From Pseudomonas sp. SORT22 (GTDB lineage Bacteria > Pseudomonadota > Gammaproteobacteria > Pseudomonadales > Pseudomonadaceae), in assembly GCF_018417635.1 (NCBI RefSeq), contig NZ_CP071007.1, positions 1,922,501-1,986,500 on the forward strand: a stretch of DNA of 64,000 nt, read 5' to 3'. The translations under genes were made by a program, and so were the position numbers. Position 1 is the first letter of the stretch. Every line of letters begins with the position of its first letter. Of the stretch, positions 48,057 through 55,416 are shown piece after piece. The notes under the pieces are model-generated. The model was given only the letters and a program-made list of their open reading frames with translations. It was not told the DNA's origin and searched no databases.

Positions 48057-50669
48057 ATGGGCAAATCGCTGGTCATTGTGGAATCCCCGGCTAAGGCCAA
48101 GACCATCAACAAGTACCTGGGCAGCCAGTACGTGGTGAAGTCGAGTATCGGCCATATCCGAGACCTGCCCACCAGCGGTTCGGCCAGCGCCAGCAAGGAG
48201 CCTGCCGCCAAGCGCGGCAAGGCCGCCGCGGGCGAAGCGCCGGCCCTGTCGCCGAAAGAGAAGGCGCGCAAGCAGCTGGTTGCGCGCATGGGCGTCGACC
48301 CTGACCACGGCTGGAAGGCCAAGTACGAGATTCTCCCGGGCAAGGAGAAGGTCATCGACGAGCTGCGTCGCCTGGCCAAGGATGCCGACACCATCTATCT
48401 CGCAACCGACTTGGATCGCGAGGGGGAAGCCATCGCCTGGCACCTGCGCGAAGCCATCGGTGGGGACGACAGCCGCTACAAGCGCGTGGTGTTCAACGAA
48501 ATCACCAAGAAAGCCATCCAGGAGGCGTTCTCGCAGCCTGGCGAGCTGGATATCGACCGGGTCAACGCCCAGCAGGCGCGGCGCTTCCTCGACCGCGTGG
48601 TGGGCTACATGGTTTCGCCACTGCTGTGGGCCAAGATCGCCCGCGGCCTGTCTGCCGGCCGGGTGCAATCGGTGGCGGTGAAGCTGGTGGTCGAGCGTGA
48701 GCGCGAAATCCGCGCCTTCATCCCTGAAGAATACTGGGAAGTGCACGCCGACCTGGGTACCGCCAAGGACGCCAAGGTGCGTTTCGAAGTGGCCCGCGAG
48801 AACGGCGAAGCCTTCAAGCCGCTGAACGAAGCCCAGGCCATGGCAGCGCTTGCGCAGCTCAAGTCGTCCAGCTACACCGTGGCCAAGCGTGAAGACCGCC
48901 CGACCAGCAGCAAGCCGTCGGCGCCGTTCATCACCTCGACCCTGCAGCAGGCCGCGAGCAACCGCCTGGGCTTCGGCGTGAAGAAAACCATGATGATGGC
49001 CCAGCGTCTGTACGAAGCCGGCTACATCACCTACATGCGTACCGACTCGACCAACCTTTCGGTCGATGCGGTGGAAATGGCCCGCAGCTACATCGAAAGC
49101 GAGTTCGGCAAGAAGTACCTGCCCGAAGCGCCGATCGTCTACGGCAGCAAAGAGGGTGCCCAGGAGGCGCACGAAGCGATTCGTCCGTCCGACGTTAACA
49201 CCCATCCGACCAAGCTCAGCGGCATGGAGCGTGACGCCGAGCGTCTGTACGAGCTGATCTGGCGCCAGTTCCTGGCCTGCCAGATGCCGCCTGCGCAGTA
49301 CCTGTCGACCACCGTCAGCGTCACCGCCGGCAACTTCGAACTGCGCGCCAAGGGCCGTATCCTCAAGTTCGACGGCTACACCCGGGTACTGCCGCAGCAG
49401 AGCAAGCCGGGCGATGACGATGTGCTGCCGGAAATGAACCAGGGCGAAGTGCTCAAGCTGATCCAGCTCGACCCGAGCCAGCACTTCACCAAGCCGCCGG
49501 CGCGCTACTCCGAAGCCAGCCTGGTCAAGGAGATGGAAAAACGCGGCATCGGTCGTCCTTCGACCTACGCGGCGATCATCTCGACCATCCAGGATCGCGG
49601 TTACGTGACCCTGCACAACCGCCGCTTCTACTCCGAGAAGATGGGCGACATCGTCACCGAGCGCCTGTCCGAGAGCTTCTCCAACCTCATGGACTACGGC
49701 TTTACCGCCGGCATGGAAGAGAACCTCGATGACGTGGCCCAGGGCGAGCGCGACTGGAAAAACGTGCTCGACGAGTTCTACGGCGACTTCAGCAACAAGC
49801 TCAAGCTGGCCGAGGACGGCGAGAAGGGCATGCGTGCCAACCAGCCGACCCTGACCAACATTGCCTGCAAGGAATGTGGCCGGCCAATGATGATCCGCAC
49901 CGCCTCCACCGGCGTGTTCCTCGGCTGCTCGGGCTACAGCCTGCCACCGAAAGAGCGCTGCAAGGCCACCGTCAACCTGGTCCCTGGCGATGAGATCGCC
50001 GCCGATGACGAGGGTGAATCGGAATCGCGCGTGCTGCTCAACAAGCACCGTTGCCCGATCTGCTCGACCGCCATGGATGCCTACCTGCTCGATGAGAAGC
50101 GCAAGCTGCACATCTGCGGTAACAACCCGGATTGCACCGGCTACGAAATCGAAGAAGGCAACTACCGCATCAAGGGCTACGAAGGGCCGAGCCTTGAGTG
50201 CGACAAGTGCGGCAGCGAGATGCAGCTCAAGACCGGCCGTTTCGGCAAGTTCTTCGGTTGCACCAACGCCGAATGCAAGAACACCCGCAAGCTGCTCAAG
50301 AGCGGCGAGGCGGCGCCGCCGAAGATGGACGCGGTGAAGATGCCGGAGCTCAAGTGCGAGAAGGTCAACGACACCTACGTGCTGCGTGACGGCGCTTCGG
50401 GGTTGTTCCTGGCTGCCAGCCAGTTCCCGAAAAACCGCGAGACCCGCGCACCGCTGGTGATCGAAATCATCCCGCACAAGGACGAGATCGATCCGAAGTA
50501 CCACTTCCTCTGCGAAGCGCCGAAGAAGGACCCGGACGGTCGCCCGGCAGTCATTCGCTACAGCCGCAAGACCAAGGAGCAGTACGTGCAGACCGAGGTT
50601 GACGGCAAGCCGACTGGCTGGCGTGCGTTCTACGACGGCAATGCCTGGAAGGTCGAAGACAAGCGCTGA
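48057..50669 (+). CDS. topA: DNA topoisomerase I
   Basis: An 870-residue type IA topoisomerase relaxing negative supercoils. The TOPRIM domain opens the protein ([34 protein letters not shown] with the metal Asp/Glu), and catalytic tyrosine is Y326 in [14 protein letters not shown]. The C-terminal third holds zinc ribbons ([27 protein letters not shown]) and a basic end. Length is normal for Pseudomonas. Start [11 protein letters not shown] perfect REP palindrome follows. Confidence 0.97.
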   Translation: MGKSLVIVESPAKAKTINKYLGSQYVVKSSIGHIRDLPTSGSASASKEPAAKRGKAAAGEAPALSPKEKARKQLVARMGVDPDHGWKAKYEILPGKEKVIDELRRLAKDADTIYLATDLDREGEAIAWHLREAIGGDDSRYKRVVFNEITKKAIQEAFSQPGELDIDRVNAQQARRFLDRVVGYMVSPLLWAKIARGLSAGRVQSVAVKLVVEREREIRAFIPEEYWEVHADLGTAKDAKVRFEVARENGEAFKPLNEAQAMAALAQLKSSSYTVAKREDRPTSSKPSAPFITSTLQQAASNRLGFGVKKTMMMAQRLYEAGYITYMRTDSTNLSVDAVEMARSYIESEFGKKYLPEAPIVYGSKEGAQEAHEAIRPSDVNTHPTKLSGMERDAERLYELIWRQFLACQMPPAQYLSTTVSVTAGNFELRAKGRILKFDGYTRVLPQQSKPGDDDVLPEMNQGEVLKLIQLDPSQHFTKPPARYSEASLVKEMEKRGIGRPSTYAAIISTIQDRGYVTLHNRRFYSEKMGDIVTERLSESFSNLMDYGFTAGMEENLDDVAQGERDWKNVLDEFYGDFSNKLKLAEDGEKGMRANQPTLTNIACKECGRPMMIRTASTGVFLGCSGYSLPPKERCKATVNLVPGDEIAADDEGESESRVLLNKHRCPICSTAMDAYLLDEKRKLHICGNNPDCTGYEIEEGNYRIKGYEGPSLECDKCGSEMQLKTGRFGKFFGCTNAECKNTRKLLKSGEAAPPKMDAVKMPELKCEKVNDTYVLRDGASGLFLAASQFPKNRETRAPLVIEIIPHKDEIDPKYHFLCEAPKKDPDGRPAVIRYSRKTKEQYVQTEVDGKPTGWRAFYDGNAWKVEDKR

Positions 50670-50687
50670 TCGCCAGGTCAGGTAAAA

Positions 50688-50740
50688 ATCGCGGGGCAAG
50701 CCCGCTCCTACAGTCTGTAGGAGCGGGCTTGCCCCGCGAT
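50688..50740. repeat. REPIN: two REP elements as a perfect palindrome
   Basis: A 26-base arm (50688-50713) and its exact complement (50715-50740) around one central T. Each arm holds GCGGGGCAAGCCCGC, itself a foldback. It lies between topA and the next gene and may act as a transcription-ending or mRNA-protecting structure. Confidence 0.92.
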
Positions 50741-50804
50741 GCTTTTCAGGCCTGCACTAGTGTAGATTGATAGACCGCCTTGCAGCCTTTCGGAGGGCAC
50801 CCAG

Positions 50805-51326
50805 ATGGCCCAGGAACTCTACACCCGCACCAACCAGAAGATTTACTTCGCAGGCCTGGCCCTCGAAGCCCTTGGCAAGGCGCAGGAGAGCCGGGCCATG
50901 AACGCCCAGGCGCTGATCCAGGCCGAGCGCGAATCGGCGCTGTTCCACCTGTACGGCGCGTTGCTGGGCTTGTGTCACGAGATTGCCGGGTTCTATCGTT
51001 TGCCCCAGGCCGGCGCACCCCGCGCCGAGCTGCTGCTGACCCGCGAAGTGCTTGAGGCCATTGCCATTCCAGAGATGGCCGAACTGGTCGAACTGGCTGA
51101 GCAGCGCGAAACCTGGCTGGCGCAACTGCTTGACGCTTATGCCGATTTGTTCCGACCGCCGGTCGCGAAAAAAGCAGCAAAAACCGACGTCACCCAGCCG
51201 CTGATCCAGGCGGTGAGCCTCGACGAACCCGAGGCGCCAGCGCTGTCGCGCGATGAGCTGGAAAGCTGGCGGCAAAATCTCAAGCGCCTTACGGTTCGTT
51301 TTCGCGAGGGTTTGAGTGAGTGCTGA
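50805..51326 (+). CDS. DUF6586-family conserved protein
   Basis: A 173-residue, mostly helical soluble protein beginning AQELYTRTNQKIYFAGLALE. It has a short Lys/Ala-rich linker (about 118-130) and a C-terminal helix (LESWRQNLKRLTVRFREGL). No catalytic motif, signal or membrane segment. It matches the Pseudomonas DUF6586 family by position after topA. Function unknown. ATG follows GGAGGG. Confidence 0.85.
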   Translation: MAQELYTRTNQKIYFAGLALEALGKAQESRAMNAQALIQAERESALFHLYGALLGLCHEIAGFYRLPQAGAPRAELLLTREVLEAIAIPEMAELVELAEQRETWLAQLLDAYADLFRPPVAKKAAKTDVTQPLIQAVSLDEPEAPALSRDELESWRQNLKRLTVRFREGLSEC

Positions 51327-51376
51327 TTGGGGCAACGGCTGGTACAATGCCGGCCTTTCGTGGAGAACAGCCCCTT

Positions 51377-51610
51377 ATGCCAACGTCCTTTCTAGAAATT
51401 GTCGAGTTGCCTGATGGCCGGATCGAGCTGCGCCGTGCCGAGGACGAGGGTTCGTTGGTAACCCTGGATTTCTCCGAGGACGCCAAAGCCTTTTTGCAGG
51501 GTCAACACGTGGAAGTGGCCAAGGCCATGCTCAGTGTTGGCGTGCAGATGGCTGGCAAGCTGGTGGAAGGCGAGATCGAGCGCGACGACGGGCCGCGGGT
51601 TCTGCACTGA
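51377..51610 (+). CDS. Small conserved hypothetical protein
   Basis: A 77-residue acidic protein, with runs FLEIVELPDGRIELRRAEDE and LVTLDFSEDAKAFLQG. It appears to be a small alpha/beta domain without a known motif. ATG 51377 begins the conserved-looking MPTSFLEIV; in-frame ATGs upstream lie in the spacer. It follows the DUF6586 gene by 50 bases in the same direction and may be co-transcribed. No function can be assigned. Confidence 0.8.
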   Translation: MPTSFLEIVELPDGRIELRRAEDEGSLVTLDFSEDAKAFLQGQHVEVAKAMLSVGVQMAGKLVEGEIERDDGPRVLH

Positions 51611-51676
51611 TCGCCTGCATGGCTTCCTCGTCCTGAGGAAGCCTGGCGAAATCAACATTTGAAACAGACCTGAATA

Positions 51677-52171
51677 TCAGCCGAGGCGGATGTTCAGGCT
51701 TTGTGCGTCTCCTGCACGGGCGGCATTGCTCAGTTGCTGACGGGTGCTGCTGCTGACGGTATTGAGCCAGCTGACCACAGTGTGGCTGCGGCCCAGGCGC
51801 AGGGCTTCGCAGGCCAGTTGCAAGGCGCTCTGGTTGCCGCGCGGTTGCAGCAGCAGGATGCGCTCGCGGTTCAGCCCGGCCTCGCGCAGCCAGGCCTGGG
51901 TCAGGCTGGCGGGTGGAGCGATCAGGGTCAGCCAGCGGGCGTCATGTTCTTCGCTCAACTCGCTCAGTTCACGCAGCATCGGTGCCAGCAGGCTCTGGCA
52001 GCTACCCAGTGCGCCACGCAAGGACAGCTCGCTGAAAACCTGGGCCGCGCCGGGGTGGGGTGCAGGCCTGGAGTTTTTCAGTCCGGGCAGTACCGGCTGG
52101 GCCAGGAATGCTTCGAACAGTGGCAATTGTGCTTGCAGCGGTACGTTCTGTGACGCAGGGGGGAACTGCAT
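51677..52171 (-). CDS. sulA: SOS cell-division inhibitor SulA
   Basis: A 164-residue protein of the SulA family, which blocks FtsZ assembly during DNA damage. Recognised by place and by the central run ARWLTLIAPPASLTQAWLRE and GRSHTVVSWLNT. Start MQFPPASQNVP follows AGGAGG. It begins 10 bases after the lexA stop on the same strand, so it is the second gene of a lexA-sulA operon and is controlled by the two LexA boxes at 52801-52835. It has no box of its own. Lon, its usual protease, is not in the window. Confidence 0.93.
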   Translation of the reverse strand: MQFPPASQNVPLQAQLPLFEAFLAQPVLPGLKNSRPAPHPGAAQVFSELSLRGALGSCQSLLAPMLRELSELSEEHDARWLTLIAPPASLTQAWLREAGLNRERILLLQPRGNQSALQLACEALRLGRSHTVVSWLNTVSSSTRQQLSNAARAGDAQSLNIRLG

Positions 52172-52181
52172 GATGCCTCCT

Positions 52182-52790
52182 TTACCGGCGTATGACGCCG
52201 ACACTCAAGCCCTCGATCACCAGTTCCTGGTCTTTCAGGTTGACTTCGATAGGGGCGAATTCGGGGTTCTCGGCAATCAGCCAGACCTTGCTGCCTTCGC
52301 GCTTGAAGCGCTTGACCGTGACTTCATCGCCGATGCGGGCGACGACGATCTGGCCGTTACGGGCTTCGCGGCAGGTGTGTACCGCCAGCAGGTCGCCGTC
52401 GACGATGCCGACATCCTTCATGCTCATGCCGTGAACGCGCAGCAGGTAGTCGGCACGCGGATGGAAGAACCCCGGGTTGATGTTGCAGGACTCCTCGATG
52501 TGTTGCTGGGCGAGGATCGGCGCACCGGCTGCTACCCGGCCGATGATCGGCAGGCCGCTGTCGTCGGGCTTGGCTTCGAAGCCCGGGATGCGAATGCCCC
52601 GTGACGCCCCGGGGGTCATTTCGATCGCACCCTTGCGGGCCAGGGCCTTGAGGTGCTCCTCGGCGGCGTTGGGCGATTTGAAGCCCAGCTCCTGGGCGAT
52701 CTCTGCGCGGGTCGGCGGGAAGCCGTTGTCTTCCAGGCAGCGTTTGATAAAAGCCAGAATCTCAGCTTGGCGTGGCGTCAGTTTTAGCAT
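52182..52790 (-). CDS. lexA: LexA repressor
   Basis: A 202-residue SOS repressor. The N-terminal winged helix-turn-helix ([33 protein letters not shown]) binds CTGT-N8-ACAG. The self-cleavage site is A88-G89 in [10 protein letters not shown], with catalytic S123 (GMSMKDVG) and K160 (EVTVKRF), all intact. RecA filaments trigger cleavage. Autoregulated through two boxes at 52801-52816 and 52820-52835. First gene of an operon with sulA. Divergent from psrA. Confidence 0.98.
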   Translation of the reverse strand: MLKLTPRQAEILAFIKRCLEDNGFPPTRAEIAQELGFKSPNAAEEHLKALARKGAIEMTPGASRGIRIPGFEAKPDDSGLPIIGRVAAGAPILAQQHIEESCNINPGFFHPRADYLLRVHGMSMKDVGIVDGDLLAVHTCREARNGQIVVARIGDEVTVKRFKREGSKVWLIAENPEFAPIEVNLKDQELVIEGLSVGVIRR

Positions 52791-52800
52791 GTCGATCGCT

Positions 52801-52816
52801 CTGTCTTTTTATACAG
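52801..52816 (-). promoter_or_regulatory. LexA box 1 of lexA-sulA
   Basis: CTGTCTTTTTATACAG (plus strand) is a perfect CTGT-N8-ACAG, 11 bases upstream of the lexA start. Confidence 0.92.
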
Positions 52817-52819
52817 TGA

Positions 52820-52835
52820 CTGGGATTATATACAG
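52820..52835 (-). promoter_or_regulatory. LexA box 2 of lexA-sulA
   Basis: CTGGGATTATATACAG has one arm mismatch (CTGG). Together with box 1 it gives the tandem operator usual for lexA genes. Confidence 0.8.
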
Positions 52836-52841
52836 TGGGTG

Positions 52842-52915
52842 GCAAGCTGCAAGCGCCAAGCTTCAAGAAACGGCACAGGGGCGTTCTTGCAGCTTGCAGC
52901 TTGTGGCTTGCAGCT
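52842..52915. repeat. GCAAGCT heptad repeats forming an inverted pair
   Basis: GCAAGCTGCAAGC..AAGCTTCAAG (52842-52867) faces CTTGCAGCTTGCAGCTTG..TTGCAGCT (52886-52915) with an 18-base centre. The seven-base phasing is regular. It lies between the lexA and psrA promoters. Confidence 0.7.
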
Positions 52916-52978
52916 ATGGTTTAATACGTGACCATATGGCCGCAAAACGGCTGCGCGGACTTGACAAATCACCACTTT

Positions 52979-53005
52979 GAAACGTATGTTTCAAACAAGT
53001 GTTTG
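52979..53005 (+). promoter_or_regulatory. Two overlapping PsrA boxes
   Basis: GAAAC-GTAT-GTTTC (52979-52992) and CAAAC-AAGT-GTTTG (52992-53005) share one base. Both fit the (G/C)AAAC-N2-4-GTTT(G/C) PsrA consensus. They sit 16 bases before the psrA start and support autorepression. Confidence 0.85.
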
Positions 53006-53020
53006 TCAGGCGGAGAAGTC

Positions 53021-53734
53021 ATGGCCCAGTCGGAAACCGTAGAGCGCATTCTCGATGCTGCCGAGCAGCTGTTCGCGGAAAAAGGTTTTGCCGAAACCTC
53101 ATTACGGCTGATCACCAGCAAGGCCGGCGTCAACCTGGCGGCGGTGAACTACCATTTCGGTTCAAAGAAGGCCCTGATCCAGGCGGTTTTCTCGCGTTTC
53201 CTCGGGCCGTTCTGCGCAAGCCTTGAGCGCGAGCTGGAGCGTCGCCAGGCTCGCCCCGAGCAAAAGCCCACCCTTGAAGAGCTGCTGGAGATGCTGGTCG
53301 AACAGGCCCTGGTGGTACAGCCACGCAGTGGCAACGACCTGTCGATCTTCATGCGCCTGCTGGGCCTGGCCTTCAGCCAGAGCCAGGGTCACCTGCGCCG
53401 CTACCTTGAAGACATGTACGGCAAGGTATTCCGCCGCTACATGCTGCTGGTCAACGAAGCCGCGCCGCGCATTCCGCCAATCGAGCTGTTCTGGCGCGTG
53501 CACTTCATGCTCGGCGCTGCGGCGTTCAGCATGTCCGGGATCAAGGCCCTGCGCGCCATTGCCGAAACCGATTTCGGCATCAATACCTCGATCGAGCAGG
53601 TCATGCGCCTGATGGTGCCGTTCCTGGCCGCCGGCATGCGCGCCGACAGCGGCGTCACCGACGAGGCCATGGCTGCCGCGCAGCTGCGCCCGCGCAGCAA
53701 GTCCTCCAGCGCTCCGGTCGCCGCCAAGGCCTGA
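53021..53734 (+). CDS. psrA: TetR-family regulator PsrA
   Basis: A 237-residue repressor/activator with an N-terminal TetR helix-turn-helix (ILDAAEQLFAEKGFAETSLR; AGVNLAAVNYHFGSKKALI) and a long ligand-binding C-terminus. In Pseudomonas PsrA senses long-chain fatty acids, represses itself and beta-oxidation genes, and activates rpoS. Identity rests on the conserved place after lexA and on the two PsrA boxes directly upstream. ATG 53021 follows GGAGAAG; longer in-frame starts would read through the operator. Confidence 0.93.
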   Translation: MAQSETVERILDAAEQLFAEKGFAETSLRLITSKAGVNLAAVNYHFGSKKALIQAVFSRFLGPFCASLERELERRQARPEQKPTLEELLEMLVEQALVVQPRSGNDLSIFMRLLGLAFSQSQGHLRRYLEDMYGKVFRRYMLLVNEAAPRIPPIELFWRVHFMLGAAAFSMSGIKALRAIAETDFGINTSIEQVMRLMVPFLAAGMRADSGVTDEAMAAAQLRPRSKSSSAPVAAKA

Positions 53735-53780
53735 TGCCACGGCTGGGCGCGGCGGGCCGCATCGGCTAAGCTAGCGCCCC

Positions 53781-54305
53781 ATGGCCAGTCTCGATTTCCT
53801 GCATATTTCCCTCGCTGATCAATGCCTCTATGGGTTCGCCCAGGGGCAGTTGCGCCTGCGCCTCGAGATCTCCACCGCGCGCAATGGCGCGGGCGAGCTC
53901 AATGGTTCAGGTTGCACGCCGCGAGGGCGCCACCAGGTGCGTGCCAAGATCGGCGCCGGCCTGCCGCAAGGCGCGGTGCTGCGCGGGCGGCGCTGGACTG
54001 GCGAGACCTGGTCGGCCGAGCTGCATGAACAATTTCCCGGTCGCGACTGGATCCTCACGCGCATTCTCTGGCTCAGCGGTTGCGAGCCGGGCGTCAATCG
54101 CCTGGGGCCAGTCGACACCTTTCGTCGTTACATCTACCTGCATGGCACGCCCGATAGCGAACCTATGGGTGTGCCGTTGTCCCATGGTTGCGTGCGCTTG
54201 CGCAACGCCGACCTGCTGAGCCTGTTCGACCAGGTGCCGGTGCATTGCCCGGTGCAGATCGACGAAGCCGCGTGCCCCCAATGGGCTCACATCAGCGTCA
54301 ACTGA
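53781..54305 (+). CDS. Cytoplasmic YkuD-domain L,D-peptidase
   Basis: A 174-residue YkuD domain (L,D-transpeptidase fold). The catalytic set is present: H121 in YLHGTPDSE and SHGCVRLRNAD with nucleophile C137. Unlike wall-crosslinking Ldts it has no signal peptide or LysM domain, so it should stay in the cytosol. It ends ten bases before nagZ, whose ribosome site AAGGA directly follows its stop. Acinetobacter ElsL, a signal-less YkuD L,D-carboxypeptidase of peptidoglycan recycling, is a fitting parallel. The assignment to recycling is inference. Confidence 0.88.
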   Translation: MASLDFLHISLADQCLYGFAQGQLRLRLEISTARNGAGELNGSGCTPRGRHQVRAKIGAGLPQGAVLRGRRWTGETWSAELHEQFPGRDWILTRILWLSGCEPGVNRLGPVDTFRRYIYLHGTPDSEPMGVPLSHGCVRLRNADLLSLFDQVPVHCPVQIDEAACPQWAHISVN

Positions 54306-54315
54306 AGGATCAATT

Positions 54316-55326
54316 ATGAGTGCCAGCCTGCAAGGCTCCCTGATGGTCGACATCGCCGGTACCTGGCTGACCGCCGAGGACCGCCAGCTTTTGCGCCAGC
54401 CCGAAGTGGCCGGCCTGATCATCTTTGCCCGCAACATTGAAAGCCCGCGCCAGGTGCGTGAGCTGTGTGCCTCGATTCGCGCCATTCGCCCGGAACTGAT
54501 CCTGGCGGTGGACCAGGAGGGCGGTCGGGTCCAGCGCCTGCGCCAGGGCTTTGTGCGCCTGCCGGCGATGCGCGCGATTGCCGACAACGACAACGCCGAC
54601 TATCTGGCCGAACAGTGCGGTTGGCTGATGGCCACCGAGGTGCTGGCGGTGGGCCTGGACCTGAGCTTTGCGCCAGTGCTGGACCTCGATCACCAGCGCA
54701 GCGCGGTGGTCGGCAGCCGTGCCTTTGAAGGCGATCCACAGCGCGCCACGTTGCTTGCCGGTGCTTTTATCCGCGGCATGAACGCTGCGGGCATGGCCGC
54801 TTGCGGCAAGCATTTCCCCGGTCATGGCTGGGCCGAGGCCGATTCCCATGTGGCGATCCCTACCGACGAGCGCAGCCTGGAGCAGATCCGCGCAGCCGAC
54901 CTGGTGCCGTTCACCCGCTTGAGCGGGCAAATGGCGGCAGTAATGCCGGCCCACGTGATCTACCCGCAGGTCGACAACCAGCCGGCCGGTTTCTCCCGCC
55001 GCTGGTTGCAGGACATCCTGCGTGGCGAGCTGGGTTTCAACGGGGTGATCTTCAGTGATGACCTGTCCATGGCTGGCGCCCACGTGGTCGGCGATGCGGC
55101 CAGCCGCATCGAAGCGGCGCTGAGTGCCGGCTGCGACATGGGCCTGGTGTGCAATGACCGTGCGGCGGCGGAACTTGCCCTGAGCGCGGCCCAGCGCCTG
55201 AAGGTCAAGCCTTCGCCGCGGATTGCGCAGATGCGTGGGCAGGGCTTTGCCCGTACCGACTACCGTCAGCAGCCGCGCTGGCTGGAGGCCCTGGGGGCGC
55301 TCAAGGAAGCGCAACTGGTCGATTGA
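54316..55326 (+). CDS. nagZ: Beta-N-acetylglucosaminidase NagZ
   Basis: A 336-residue cytosolic GH3 enzyme removing GlcNAc from GlcNAc-anhydroMurNAc peptides during wall recycling; its product induces AmpC in many species. Motifs: AVDQEGGRVQRLR, KHFPGHGWAEADSHVAIP (the catalytic Asp/His loop) and FSDDLSMAGA with the nucleophile (about residue 247). Normal length. Downstream of, and probably co-transcribed with, the YkuD gene. Followed by a REPIN. Confidence 0.96.
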   Translation: MSASLQGSLMVDIAGTWLTAEDRQLLRQPEVAGLIIFARNIESPRQVRELCASIRAIRPELILAVDQEGGRVQRLRQGFVRLPAMRAIADNDNADYLAEQCGWLMATEVLAVGLDLSFAPVLDLDHQRSAVVGSRAFEGDPQRATLLAGAFIRGMNAAGMAACGKHFPGHGWAEADSHVAIPTDERSLEQIRAADLVPFTRLSGQMAAVMPAHVIYPQVDNQPAGFSRRWLQDILRGELGFNGVIFSDDLSMAGAHVVGDAASRIEAALSAGCDMGLVCNDRAAAELALSAAQRLKVKPSPRIAQMRGQGFARTDYRQQPRWLEALGALKEAQLVD

Positions 55327-55330
55327 TGGC

Positions 55331-55412
55331 AATCGCGGGTCAAGCCCGCTCCCACAGAGGATCGCAATCTTCTGTGGGAGCGGCGGTACGGCGACCCGAC
55401 TTGACCCGCGAT
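55331..55412. repeat. REPIN: REP pair after nagZ
   Basis: AATCGCGGGTCAAGCCCGCTCCCACAG (left arm from 55331) faces CTGTGGGAGCGG..GACTTGACCCGCGAT (right arm to 55412), with an insertion in the right arm. It separates the convergent nagZ and helicase genes. Confidence 0.85.
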
Positions 55413-55416
55413 GAAT

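Noticed and set aside
48039..50699. An 886-codon open frame opposite topA
   Set aside because: The sense strand encodes a complete topoisomerase I with all catalytic residues; the opposite frame has no recognisable domain.
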